Assembly (NCBI GenBank): GCA_021397835.1
Contig: JAJFZO010000566.1
Coordinates: 8,490,001-8,554,000 of the forward strand
Source of the DNA: Moringa oleifera
Lineage: Eukaryota > Streptophyta > Magnoliopsida > Brassicales > Moringaceae
Length of the DNA: 64,000 nucleotides
Reading direction: 5' to 3'
Within the stretch, counting starts at the first letter, position 1. Every line of letters starts with the position of its first letter. The notes under the pieces were generated by a model. That model made no database searches, was not told the origin of the DNA, and was given only the letters and a program-made list of their open reading frames with translations. The translations under genes and the position numbers were made by a program. Shown here piece after piece: positions 1 to 11,100 of this stretch.

Positions 1-1710
1 GCAAAGATCTCCCTTTGGGTTTGGTGGCCTCTTTCCTTTAGAAAAGGGAAAGTAAAATCAAAATCTCACTCTTGGATCTGGGATCTTGTTTAAAGAAATT
101 TCCATTGAGTTGGGTTAGTCTCAAAAAGCATTCCACTGGCACTCATCCTTTGTTTAATCGACACTCCCTTTACTCCAAGAACTGAAACAACCTCTATTCC
201 TTTGATACTAATTAGGCCTTTTTCTAATCCTATTACCCTTTTCCTAAGAGATGAAGAAAAAGCTACCAACTTTACCTACTTTGACTACGCTATTCTTCCC
301 ATTTTGAAAGAAGTAGCTCCATCGACGACAACAGATTCAATAGTTGGGGATCTTGCTAACAATGAAATTCCTAACCTTAAATCATATAACTGAGGATGAG
401 CTCTTTTCAGCCCTTCTAGCCATTGAAAACATGGAAATTACAGCTTCTTTTTGGATTCATTCAAAAGAGCATTTCCCTAATCTAATGCCATGCCCTAAGT
501 GTCAATCTCCTAATGCCTATACTCTAATAGCTAAATCGATGGCATCGCTTTTTTTTTCCCCTTTAAGCCTTCAATATCAGATTCTTTATCTCGAGTTCTT
601 CATTGAAAATAGTGAATCTAGTAAAGTCAGTGACTAAGAAGAAGGTACGAAAGCATGCCAATACCCGATCGGATAAAGCTAGCCACTTTGCTTAGTGTAC
701 CTTCCCTAGATCAGTCTTTCTTGCCTTCCCTTTTTACTGTAAGGCTCACTCCCTCAGATCTGATCAAATTCTCATTCTAAGGACTCATCCTTTAAGAATT
801 CACTAGGCCACCTAAGACTTATAATTACACCGATCAAAATGGCTCTCTCTAGGAAGGTTTATTTCATGATCTGCAGAAGCCTTAACAACTACTGCATGAT
901 CATATCAAGATGGGAACCTGGTCATGATCTTTCTCCAAGTATGAAAGCAGTAGGTCCATCTGTAAAAGGTGTCCCCCTTAATACTGCTTTGGTACTACTC
1001 CCTGTGGAAAATATTTTACCAGCTGATCATGCTAATATCTTTCTTCATCAAACTCATCTGTGACTCTGACATTTAACTCATCATGCACCAAAGGTATACC
1101 CTTGACCATTTTACTTTCACTGTCCAGTCCGAACTTGAAGCATCTGCTACCCCTCTAATTCACTACTAGTAGAAATTAAAAGACAAAGTCAGTTTACACA
1201 TTCTTAAAAGTCTTTTTTTAACTCAAATGAAGATTAAAAGGCTTAGCAAGCTTGGGTTGTTGTCCCAGCACATGTCAATCCTTATTTCCCCAGCGAGTAG
1301 GTTAAGGCACTTTATGTTGCTACTTGCCTTTATCTTTTAGTCTGCCAATCAAACTTGTTTACTCTATATTATTGATAAATTGATATTTTCCCCAAACCAC
1401 TAGCTTTCATATGACTCAAAACTTTTAACGTTGTTCTGTCTCCAAACAGAGACCTTATAGGCCTTATTTTAAAGATAAAATTAGCAATGAGCCAACTACT
1501 ATGACTACATGTGCATCTAGTGCAGTGCCTTGGAAGCAAGCTACCTTGACCATCTTCCAAAGTTCTAATAATTTGCTGATCAAAGGTCATAAGGGTGGAT
1601 TGCTTTACATTCAGCCACGGTACAGTGACCCTCAAAGTGATCTTCTTTGACTTACGGGACAAAATCTAGTACCCAATTGCTGACTTTGAATAACCAACCT
1701 AGCAATAAGT
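1..1710. other. Decayed mitochondrial-type spacer (copy A)
   Basis: No gene recognised. It matches 44419-46140 throughout. It lies downstream of the ccmFn pseudogene in that gene's reading direction, so it is probably mitochondrial flanking sequence. The longest open frames are 839-1063 (+) and 1369-1662 (-). The first also stays open in copy B, over 74 codons with the same stop position, but many residues differ and no family is recognised. I treat both as accidental. Confidence 0.6.
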
Positions 1711-3258
1711 TCAATTTTTTCATAACAGAACGGGCTGGGGTTTCATGCGAGCCAAGTGACGTAGGCGTACAAGAGTACTTCGTGTCACAACCATCACCTT
1801 TTTATAGGTTTCACGGACCGATGTCTACTGCTTCATCTGGGAGAAAAGAATCATAAATATGCTGGTCATTAGAAGGAAGAATATCATAAAAAGATTCCTT
1901 GTGTATCATCTGTTGCAAAACTTTTGAACAAGAGCTAGCAATTCGAACCATAGTGAGAAGGTTCCTAAGACACATGGAAAAGTCACAATATCAAGAAACT
2001 GAAGTGCAAGAATGAAAAGGGGCTAGAATTACTAAATGAATACGAGCTGTGGCTACTACCCAAGGCATAAAAGAAGCATTTTTCATGGGATTCAGAAACC
2101 ACAAGCTACCCCGACATAATTCATGATGAGCCCACCAAATTCTTGGCAAGATGCCTATGGCTAAAAACCACCACTATATTCGCGCTCGCTGTCCAACAAA
2201 AAGGCAAAGCAATAGTATTTTTCTTTCCATTACGAAAGACACACTTCACCTGCTCCCTCCACGTGTCCACTAGTGCTCTTTTCCAAAGCAAAAAGAAGGC
2301 AAAAAAGCAACACCGAAGCAGTATGAGCGGGCTTTTGTTGTTACACAACAATAAAGTAAGGTAAGGTTTAAAAGCTTGCTTATTACATGGGATCCGACAT
2401 ATCTAGCAAAGCAGAGCAGTGTTCTTTTCTTTTTAACAGCATCTTTTCTTAATGGCGACGAATGCCATAATCCCATTCATCATTTTTGATTTATATAAGC
2501 CAAAACCCATACCAGTGGTGACATCCCCGGCATAAATGTAATGAGGATGTATGGTTGACATAGGATCTTATGAAACAGGAGTGGATTCTGCAATTAGTTT
2601 GGTACAAATGAAGAAATTTAAAACAAAAGGATCAAAATTACTGATAGGAAATGAGAGAAAAAAGAAAAAGCAATGCCAAGAGCTTCATCAATTCACTATT
2701 TATCGATAGAGAAGCTCTCTCTTTGTCATCTCATGGCAGATGCAACAATGGATAAGTCTTCTTTCCTTTTCACGAACCACGAGAGCAACTAGTGTCTAGA
2801 GGAACAAAGCTCATTTTCCTTTTAGGGTAAAGTGAGAAGCAAAAAAGGGCTAGTCCATCAAAAGTTCGGTTCCTTCACAAACAAAGTTCAAAATCAACAA
2901 TGGTTTATAGAATGAAGGGAGTGTACAATTAGGGTGCAATCCCACTTTTTTACTCACAACGTATGAGAGCGTGAGAATGGAATTCTTCACAAAGTTTGAG
3001 ATAAAAAATAAAAAAAAAGTTTCTCTATGGCTTCCTTTTTTAAGACATTATGCCTTTGGGGTCAACCCCGATAACAAAGAAAAAATTCATAAAATTTTAG
3101 GATTTGACACCATAATAAAATACTGCCCTCATGATTGGACCATGTCCCTGAGATTTAATAAAAGAAAGGTGCATTAGCGATTAATAGGTTGTAATTGGAT
3201 AAGTTATTAGGAATATTTCTAGAACAAAAGGCCAAGGAAAAACAAAAAGAATGCACTA
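1711..3258 (-). pseudogene. ccmFn: ccmFn pseudogene, 5'-truncated (copy A)
   Basis: Mitochondrial ccmFn encodes the N-terminal part of the CcmF haem lyase, a multi-pass inner-membrane protein of cytochrome c maturation. Translated pieces match plant CcmFn in order: IPNNLSNYN near 3200; HSSPLRKDAVKKKRTLL at 2460-2400; FFAFFLLWKRALVDTWREQ and VFRNGKKNTIALPFCWTA at 2310-2180; LDIVTF and GTFSLWFELLALV near 1960-1920; TYKKVMVVTRSTLVRLRHLA ending near 1735. The stop codon lies at 1711-1713. The expected Trp just before the end is now TGA. The frame is broken by many stops and frameshifts. The first ~35 codons and the upstream flank are missing because of a 282-bp deletion at 3252-3258, bounded in copy B by TGCACTA direct repeats. 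A ~47-bp segment kept in copy B is also lost near 2167. Not functional. Confidence 0.95.
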
Positions 3259-3926
3259 CCTAGCGTGTAACCTTGTCACCCTTATCCCTCTACTAGTTAT
3301 GCCATTACCAATCGCGACCTCGGACTGGTTGCCCCTCATCTAATAAGAATGATTATCCTTATGACTAAAAAAAGACTAGCTTACTTACTTTTCAAGCGCT
3401 AGTTTCATGATCTTGACCAGCAACTTGTTAAAAGTGGAGGCATCCAAGCTTGCCCAACATATGAAATGGGCTTTGAGGTAGAGCATTTTTTAGGGGATAT
3501 ATAGTTTCTAGGTTGGATTTTTTAGATTAAATAGGACTAGTTGGGTGATAAAGGTGGTGAAATCTAACCTTTGAATCGATGTTTGGCAGGATGGCTTGCT
3601 TGAGTGTCAAAACCAAGTGGCGATTCTTTTTTTTTTCCTTAGCTTATCGAACCAATGTATGCCTATTCTCCTGTGATTACTCATAATAGAGAAAGCCTAA
3701 ATTTGTCAATGAGGATTGGAAGAAAGTTGGGGATGGACATAGATCCTTTCACCTATCAGAAGTGTTGAAAATAAAGTAATGGTTTTTCATTTTTTAATTT
3801 CCCGATTACTAGAAGCAATCTTTACCGGCGTAAGGATCTTTTTACAGTAACCTTTAGTATGATAGAACTCGACAATGAGTTTATGAAGGCTTCGAGTAAT
3901 ACAAAAAGGGCTAATCACCATATTGC
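3259..3926. other. Spacer between ccmFn relic and transposon remnant (copy A)
   Basis: This is the 5' flank of the ccmFn pseudogene. It matches 48020-48687 closely and contains no recognised gene. The stretch 3840-3926 is the immediate left flank of the transposon end at 3927 and is shared with copy B, so the transposon boundary can be placed by the element's terminal sequence. Confidence 0.6.
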
Positions 3927-3981
3927 CACTACTACAAATAAAAGATTTAATGACTGTTAAAAAGGACTTTAATGATAATAC
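3927..3981 (+). repeat. CACTA terminal and subterminal stub (copy A)
   Basis: Begins CACTACTACAAATAAAAG and continues with two TTTAATGA motifs. It is the counterpart of 48688-48742 in copy B, where the second base of the 5'-CACTA region has changed and the palindromic array continues for ~300 bp. In A only this stub is left before the join to the MULE transposase. Confidence 0.75.
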
Positions 3982-6122
3982 AGAGGGGTGGGTTTTAACA
4001 ACAACCTCTTTCCCTTGTGCCTGACTACAAATACATGCCAATCAATGTTAGAAGCCATCATTTGTAATGAAACTTTTTGTTTTTCATTCATCAAAGAGTG
4101 GACCCATTCAGTTAATTATGCTTTCCAAATCTTAGCTTTCTCATGCTTATCATAAAACCAACACTGCATCATATCTCTAATGAATTCCAATAGAGCCATG
4201 ATGGGTAACTCGTGGGCAAATCGAAGACATGAATTCAAGCTTTTATCAATATTAGTGGTCATGAATTGATATCATCTTTGAGGGCAGTACACACGTGACC
4301 ATTTTCTTAGATCTTCCTTCATGATATATTCAAATGCTTAAGGGTGATTAGCTTGCAATTCAATCATCAATTGACTAAATTCAATCTCTCAATATGCCCT
4401 TGCTATACTATAGAATATCTTGGACACTTCTTCTTTCTTGAATTTATTCTTTATATTTTGGGCCATATGTTAAGAACATAACCTATGACAAGAATCAGGG
4501 AAGACCTTTACAATGGCCTTTGCAATACTAGCATGATGATCCAATATAATAACCAAGTCATCAACATGACCAATAACCTCCTTTAGTTACTCCAAAAACC
4601 ACTCCTAAGCCTCATAGTTTTTCGAGCCATCATAACCAAAAACTAATAGGTATATCTGTTTATTTCTATCCTTACGCATCGTTATAAACATAACATCGTG
4701 GAATCTTCCTTTCAAGTGAGTGGCATCGATAGTAATAACTGGTCTAATCAATGAATAAAATTCCTTTAATGATTGTCCATGAGCTACAAAAAAATACTTA
4801 TATCGATTAATCTCATCTTCAATGCATATGTGAGCCTTAGTTCTTAGACTAGTTATTTGCAACATGTGATAATATGATAGTTGTTATTGGTATGACTCAA
4901 ATAGGTCACCATAAGTAAGAGACAATGCGTATTCTTTCGCCTTCTCAGTTTTACTATATAAAATTTACATGCTATATAATTCCTTCATCTCATTTATGAT
5001 ATATTTTGGCTTAATAACTTTAGCATTAGTGAATAACTCGGAGCAATAATTTCTCTAATAATTGTAGAACTTGCTTGTTGATGTCGTCGATACAACTCCT
5101 CGATTATGCAAGTGTGTGTGAAATCACAATGTCTAATTTGAAATAATTATCCTTGTGTAACTTTCACAGCATGACCTTCTATGCATAATTTTTTTCTTTA
5201 CAAGCAATCTTAAATATTGATTTGTTAGATCTAGTGACTCTAAATTCAAAATTCTCAGTCAATACATATATACCTAAAAATTGCTTTAAATCTTTCTTAT
5301 TTAGGAAAAATTGACCTTTAGTAAAGGTGTCAATCAGAGTCATTAATTTCATAGTAAGAGCTGAAACAATACTGTATAATTCATCACTCAACACACTATA
5401 CCTCTTATTAACACCATCGCTTATGTTTTTGTGTGCTTCAGCGCATGCAGGTGGCGCATAAGGTAGGATTGAATGTGGTATAAATGGCAAGTTCTCATCA
5501 TCAAGATCAACTTTCATAATAAGTTCACATTGCTCTCCTTCAATAGGTTGATTGGGCTTAATTTTTTGGATTGGATACTCACACCTAACATCATAGTCCA
5601 TCGACTCATCCAAGTCGATCCCATTAGTATTCTAAGTTTAGGAGGAGTCTCATTATGGAATAATGGTTTCGTGCCCAAATTTTTACCTTAAACAATTAGA
5701 TGGGTCTTCACATTAGGGATTGCATCAGTAACCTCATTTCTCTCAATATAAGAATTCAAATGATTGATTCGTTTTGAATTTATACCTTCACATACATTAT
5801 GTGTACTCTCAACATCATGTCATTTCACCAAATCCACAATTACATAAGGTACTATGTTATCATCATACAACATGAACTCAATATCATTATCATTCATTAA
5901 CTCAATTTTCAAGGTAGTTTCCTTGGGTCTCACTATAGTGTGCAGTGTAATATCATAGTTAGAGAAATCAATATCAATGCAAGATTTAACTAAACCTAAT
6001 AACTGTGCTTGTGTCAAACCCTTTCAAACAACATAACCTCGAGTTTTGATAGTCCTAACAATATACTCAAAAATTTCTCTTGACTCGGACCACTTACCAT
6101 TCCAAGTTACAATAACACACAT
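3982..6122 (-). pseudogene. Mutator-like (MULE) transposase pseudogene
   Basis: DDE-type transposase of the Mutator superfamily, broken by several stops and frameshifts. From the start codon at 6122 the order fits plant MURA-like proteins. First comes a PB1-like N-terminal domain (MCVIVTWNGKWSES, then a DITLHTIV stretch near 5930). An acidic linker follows, then the MuDR DNA-binding domain (GQFFLNKKDLKQFLGIYVL then NFEFRVTRSNKSIFKIAC, 5330-5190). Next is the MULE core with RPVITIDATHLKGRF (4750-4700), whose Asp is the likely first catalytic acid. Then come an LDHHASIAKAI stretch (about 4545) and the C/H motif CHRLCSxHMAQNIKNKF. The reading ends around KEVVVKTHPSVL (near 3985), just before where a SWIM zinc finger is expected, so the C-terminus is missing. 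Not active. Copy B retains only the first ~20 codons. Confidence 0.92.
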
Positions 6123-6866
6123 TTTGCCATGACCATGAAAACATTTCAAAAAAGAAGCAACAATTTTAGAGAAAAGAAATAACTGAAGTTTAGTAAATAA
6201 ATAATGATTTAGATAAATAAGCAATGATATTATCTTATGTATCGATTTCATTAAAGAAATATCAATTTGTGAATAAAGTCATGATAATTCATAAGATGAT
6301 ACGAATTTGTTGGCTAAGTCACGATTTAATCAAACATAGCACGGTTTCTTGTTCATGTTACGATATGTATGATACATCACGATTATTCTTTTAAAACACA
6401 TAAAATCTTCGCATTGTTAAGATACATTATCTTTTAAATACATACCTATTAGTCTTTTGACCCACCTAAACACTTTTTGCTCTTGAAGAACAATGTGTTA
6501 CTAAAAACACATGGGCTTGGTTGTGTAGATCTTAGGTATAACGTGAAGAGAACTAGCCAAAATCAATTGATCACTACTTTTTACTCCTTTTCTAGCCTTT
6601 GTTTAGGTAGATCTTGGATACAGACATGAAGAAAAAATTTGAAAAAAATGCGTGAAGACAAAGAGAGAGAGAGAGCTCGATGACGAAGAGAGCTCAAAGA
6701 AGCAAGAATACTAATACTGTATGCATTAATTTTCTCATTTTTTAAATTTATTTACTTTTTAAGGGAATTATTGTTTGTAGTTTGAGTATTTTGGTCTTCA
6801 CAATACATTTAAGTGTGAAAAACATAAAAGTTACTAAAGATGGGATGCCAATTTTGGTAATTTCCT

Positions 6867-7416
6867 CAATTTCTTAGTTTATAATTTATGAGTTGGATTA
6901 GGCCTGTATGTCTTTGTCTATGTGTGGTTTTTGAGCTCATAGCTAGCAACTACCAAGAGAGATTGTTGTATGATCATTTTCATGATTTCATGGGACCCAT
7001 CTTTCTTTCAGGCTTTGAATCTGGACAGATCTAGTAGGCCTTCTTAACATGTGTCATTTAATGACTTAGTGCATGGATGTCATGAGTCCATTGGCATAGG
7101 CTTAGGCCTATTTCATAAGTGAGCAATCTTTGGCAGGCCTAGAGATTTAGCTAAGGGGAGTAGAGGCACTGCAAGCCCATGTTACATGGGTCATGCATAC
7201 TTCATTGGCATCAAGCCCTTTTGAGGAGGGCCACACCCATATGCATAAGGCCTTTTTTTTCTTATTCTTCTTTTATTTATAACAATATGATGAGAACACA
7301 TCAGGCTTGGTCTTGGAATGCCATGCTAACACCATGCTTAACAAACCATGCAAGGATCAATCTTAAAACATCATGCTGTGGGTGCAGTCACGGCATACCG
7401 AAAAATAGAAAAGACA
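6867..7416. other. Spacer between MULE end and trnP relic (copy A)
   Basis: Matches 52058-52552. It is probably the mitochondrial flank of trnP. Copy B lacks about 50 bp corresponding to 7205-7255. No gene recognised. Confidence 0.5.
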
Positions 7417-7490
7417 TCAAGCGACAAGAATCGAACCTATGGCCCTTTTTATCCAAAACAAATGCACCGACCAAACTGTGCTACACCTTG
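7417..7490 (-). pseudogene. trnP: Mitochondrial tRNA-Pro(UGG) pseudogene (copy A)
   Basis: Read on the minus strand it follows plant mitochondrial trnP-UGG along its whole 74-nt length: AAGGTGTAGCACAGTTTGGT at the 5' end, the anticodon loop GTTTTGGATAA with UGG kept, and GGCCATAGGTTCGATTC for the T arm. Several positions show transitions relative to the usual gene, and the acceptor stem no longer pairs perfectly. It is the downstream member of the trnS-trnF-trnP order typical of angiosperm mitochondria. Presumed inactive in the nucleus. Confidence 0.93.
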
Positions 7491-7675
7491 TCTTACCCCC
7501 TGAAGCATACAAATCCACTGAATCGATGAATACTCAAACTGAACTTGCCCATCCTATAAGGCATATAGGGCGAGAACCAATATGCCTTTTGCACTATGTG
7601 GCTTTTTGCCTTTTTCTCTTCACTTGAATTTAAAATCATGCTCACAGTCGGCTATGTATCCTTTAGACCCTTCAC
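7491..7675. other. Spacer trnP-trnF (copy A)
   Basis: Short decayed intergenic stretch inside the mitochondrial tRNA cluster, matched by 52627-52811. No gene seen. Confidence 0.5.
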
Positions 7676-7749
7676 CTCTTAAAAGTAGATTCAAACCACT
7701 CATACAAGGATTTTTAATCCTTCGCATTAATCAGCCGAGCTATATGAAC
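7676..7749 (-). pseudogene. trnF: Mitochondrial tRNA-Phe pseudogene (copy A)
   Basis: On the minus strand it begins GTTCATATAGCTCGGCTGAT and continues with an anticodon arm AGGATTAAAAATCCTT and the T arm AGTGGTTTGAATCTACT, closely matching mitochondrial trnF-GAA. The anticodon position now reads AAA instead of GAA, a G-to-A change. The acceptor stem is also damaged. Copy B keeps GAA but has lost part of the T arm and acceptor. Confidence 0.92.
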
Positions 7750-8096
7750 CACTTTCCTAAAGTTCATTTTCTTCATCGAATAGCGCCCTACCTTAACACT
7801 TAACTAGTAAGGGAAGAGCCCTTTACTAATCAATTTATTAGGCTTGCTTATTCATTAAGCTTTCAAGCAGCTCTTTCAATTGCCACCTTATCTCCCAACA
7901 TGCTCAAGAACTGAGATTCGTCCAATCCTTGAATGGCTATAGGGAGCTTGCTTATAGAAAGAAGATAGGTCAGTCAAATAAAAATAATGCACAATAAGCT
8001 CTCCGCTCTTAGTCATTAAGTAGTGTTTTTTCTAGGGGACTCTACCAAGACGTTCTTTCTCTCATGTAATTTTGCCCATCTGTTCCACTTTCGTGC
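7750..8096. other. Spacer trnF-trnS (copy A)
   Basis: Decayed intergenic sequence of the tRNA cluster, matched by 52876-53228. Nothing else recognised. Confidence 0.5.
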
Positions 8097-8182
8097 CAGA
8101 GGAAAAGGAATTCGAACCCATGATACGATCTTCTTGTATATCGATTCAGCAAACCAACACCATAAGCTACTTAGCCTTCCCT
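8097..8182 (-). pseudogene. trnS: Mitochondrial tRNA-Ser(GCU) pseudogene (copy A)
   Basis: Minus-strand reading contains GGTTTGCTGAATCG (anticodon loop with GCU intact), the long variable arm ATACAAGAAGATCGTATCAT, and the T arm GGGTTCGAATTCC. The length (~86 nt) and variable arm mark a class II serine tRNA and agree with plant mitochondrial trnS-GCU. The D arm and acceptor stem carry substitutions and a short deletion (GGAAGGCTAAGTAGCTTATG at the 5' side). It is the first gene of the trnS-trnF-trnP cluster. Confidence 0.93.
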
Positions 8183-11100
8183 TCAAGTTATTGATCATAA
8201 TTTGTTATGTAGTTGGTTGCTCAAAGGCTATCTAATTCGATCAACTGCATAAGTCGTAGTGCACTAGCACGCATACTTTTCCTCTATTTAGAAAATGGAC
8301 CCTATCCAAATCTGCCCAGCATCCAAGCCATTAAAATCTGCCACTTCTTTCCTTGGGTGATGCCTCCTCTCTATGATGAACTTTATCTGTCTTTGCCTCT
8401 AACTTGACCATGTTTGAAATATCTTGTTTGAAAGGATTAGAAGAGAAGATAAGGTCAAGCTAAGCCCTTACCCACTTGAATTGAATTCATATCTCCTTCG
8501 TCTAGTCGAGATTTCCTAGATTGTGACTCTTTTATTATATTATGGAAAAGTTCATTCTCGTCATGATCAATCCACATCCAACCGTAGTGCCTGAAGAACC
8601 TTAACAACTAAGGCTAGCTTACTAAGGCAATGGAATTTTTTGTTGATTACATGAGCTAGTCAGCCTTTTTCTTGCTTCTATCTGTCTATTTAATCTTTTA
8701 AATAGGCCTTGTTACTACAAAAAAATTGCTTTATATAGGAATTGCAACATGGTTTAGCTTTTCTTAACTCTAGGAAAGGAATAACTATCTTGTCTGGCTT
8801 AGCCCATGAACTCCTAAACAGGAAGATTCCTAGCTACTTAGACTTGTAAGACAAGAGCTACTAATTGAAAGAAGAAGAGCTAGTATTCGTCCAGTGTGCA
8901 GGAAGGAAAAGATAGAAGATAACACGAAAGTCTATAATAGAAATAGAGTAAAGAGTTAAGTTAATCTGTAAACATCAATTAGACTTTAATGGTTAATAAC
9001 TACTTACTTCTTTGAAACATTGAATTTGGCTTAGTACGAGTTTTACGTTAATAAATGAAGAATTGGGTGATATCAAATCCTATGCTCAAAAGTAAAGCAC
9101 CATTATTTGATCAGCCCAAAGAAAGACTTCAAGACAAAAAGCCTAGATGTGAGGAAAGGTTGAAATGACAAGAAAAGCGCTTCATAAGGAGACAACATCG
9201 AAGGGAGGAGATTTTCACAAGTCTTTTAGTTACTTTGCCTTTCGATGTGAAAAAGGAAAATGCTTTGCTTTTCGATGTAGTTTTAAGTCTTCGATGTCCC
9301 TCAAAGATTGATAAGAGTCAGAATAGATACTAACAGAGTTTTATAATGGGATTGATGATGAGCAGGCCAAAGCCCCCAAATCTTTTGGTTTGGGAGCCAA
9401 GTTCAACCCTTCTTTATACATTGCATGGGATGCTGTTACACCATACACAATAAGCAAAATACCAAGCACAAATCTCGATGATTTTTAATTTTAGTATTTT
9501 GACATGTGATTTACTACTACAAGCTCTTTTTTGTATAGTAATACTTGAGGGAGGTGGTTCAACTACTTTTTTCATCGTGTTTACAAATGAAACATCAAAT
9601 TAAAACTTTCTTTATCTTTTATTACCATACCATTGATGAAGATTCATAGCTTGGGAAAAATCCTGAAATCTTACCTTCTAGCATTGCAATAAAGTGTTAA
9701 CAGAGCAAAGAGATAAGACCCACTTTAAGAGAGAGTGCAGGGGAAAGACCTAAACATCGAGAAGCAGGCAGTGAGGTTATATCGCTTTAAAAGAGGTATT
9801 TATAGCGAACCACAAGCCTTAGCTTTAAGCTGAACAAACAAGCAATCATACCTTTAGAATAAAAAGATATTTCATTTCAAAATCGTTACTAAAAGCATTA
9901 CAAGTACACTTCCTATCTAAGGAAACCAAACCTGAAAAAGCACTTTTTCTTGGCTAGCCTTGAAAGAGAAAATGTGCGAGACAATAGAATTGATTAACAA
10001 GGTTGCAAGATAAAAGGAAGGTTCCTATGTGTAGGAAAGCTTTTTCACCAACTATTGGGTATTTGTCTTCATATGGCTCTCTCAACTCATACTTATGATA
10101 GGCGGGCTCAATGTCAGATATTTATCTTTGGAAATCCTTCTCTTTTAATTTTTGGTATTCAGTTGTCTTCCTTAGTTACCACCCTTCCATTCATGAAGCA
10201 GACCATCGGGAAGGATGTTTCTTAAGTGCAAATCAAGAGTTTTTGGCCCTTTCACATTGATCAGCAAACAAAACTCCTCATAGAAAGCCACTTTCTTGTT
10301 TTTGAAAATTAACACATTGAAAGATCTTTGATTTTACCCTAGAATAAGTCCAACAAAGCACCTTTCCTTACTAAATTCTATCTATTTTTGCCCGTTTCTT
10401 CCATTTGTTGAGCTCTAAGCTGCTCTGACTAATCAAGATATGTGCATGATGGTTACTTTACTTTAGTAGTGCATTAACTAGTAGTCCACTACTGATTTAG
10501 GATTTGGTACTGACAACTATCTTACTAACTATAAGCCTTTTGAAAAAATATATGTATTAGGGTATATTCCTTGTTTTTTTTACAACTTTATCAAAGACTC
10601 TGTGACTTAGGAAGTCCTAAGAGTAGGATCAAGCTACAACATGTAGATCATCAAAAAGGTCATTTTCCTGCTTGCAGAAACCTCTTTTTGACAATCTGCT
10701 TCATGAATGTTAAGGATTAATAAAAAAACTAAATGTATTATTTTAGCATATCATAAGCGAGCTTGCTTATTACCAACCCTATAATCATTCATCAACTTTA
10801 AGGCAAGTTTGAAAGCTTAACAATTGACTTTGGATAGCCCTTCTTGGACTTAGATCTTCCATAAAAGCAGAGTAAACAATATTTCTAGTAGTGTATTAGA
10901 GGCAAAGAGGAGCTTGCTAAGTGGAGGAGCTTGCCAAGTGAAGGAGTCGAGTTCAACTATTTCACTAATATGGAGGAATGTCCCCATGCTATGTTCTTGT
11001 CTCAAGGCAAGTCTACTATCTTCGCCTTATTGTCTGCCTTTACTTAGTCCTTCTTTCCTTGACAAGAGAAAATAAATCCTTCCCTTAAACTTTCATCGGA

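Larger units (their letters stand above)
3927..6866 (-). mobile_element. Composite transposon remnant: CACTA end joined to MULE (copy A)
   Basis: The left edge starts with CACTACTACAAATAAAAGA followed by TTTAATGAC-type repeats (3927-3981), typical of a CACTA terminal and subterminal region. At about 3982 it passes straight into a Mutator-like transposase read on the minus strand. The right edge is placed near 6866, where CCAATTTTGGTAATTTCC resembles the terminal sequences of plant MULEs; no clear target duplication was found. Copy B has the same left edge and the same right part (51226-52057) but quite different contents between. Either two elements were nested before the duplication, or this was one MULE that also carried a Ulp1 gene. 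The 6123-6866 part is a non-coding 5' region. Confidence 0.75.

Noticed and set aside
7417..8182. A living mitochondrial tRNA operon
   Set aside because: Acceptor stems and some anticodons are damaged in each copy, and the cluster is embedded with decayed protein genes and nuclear-type transposons.
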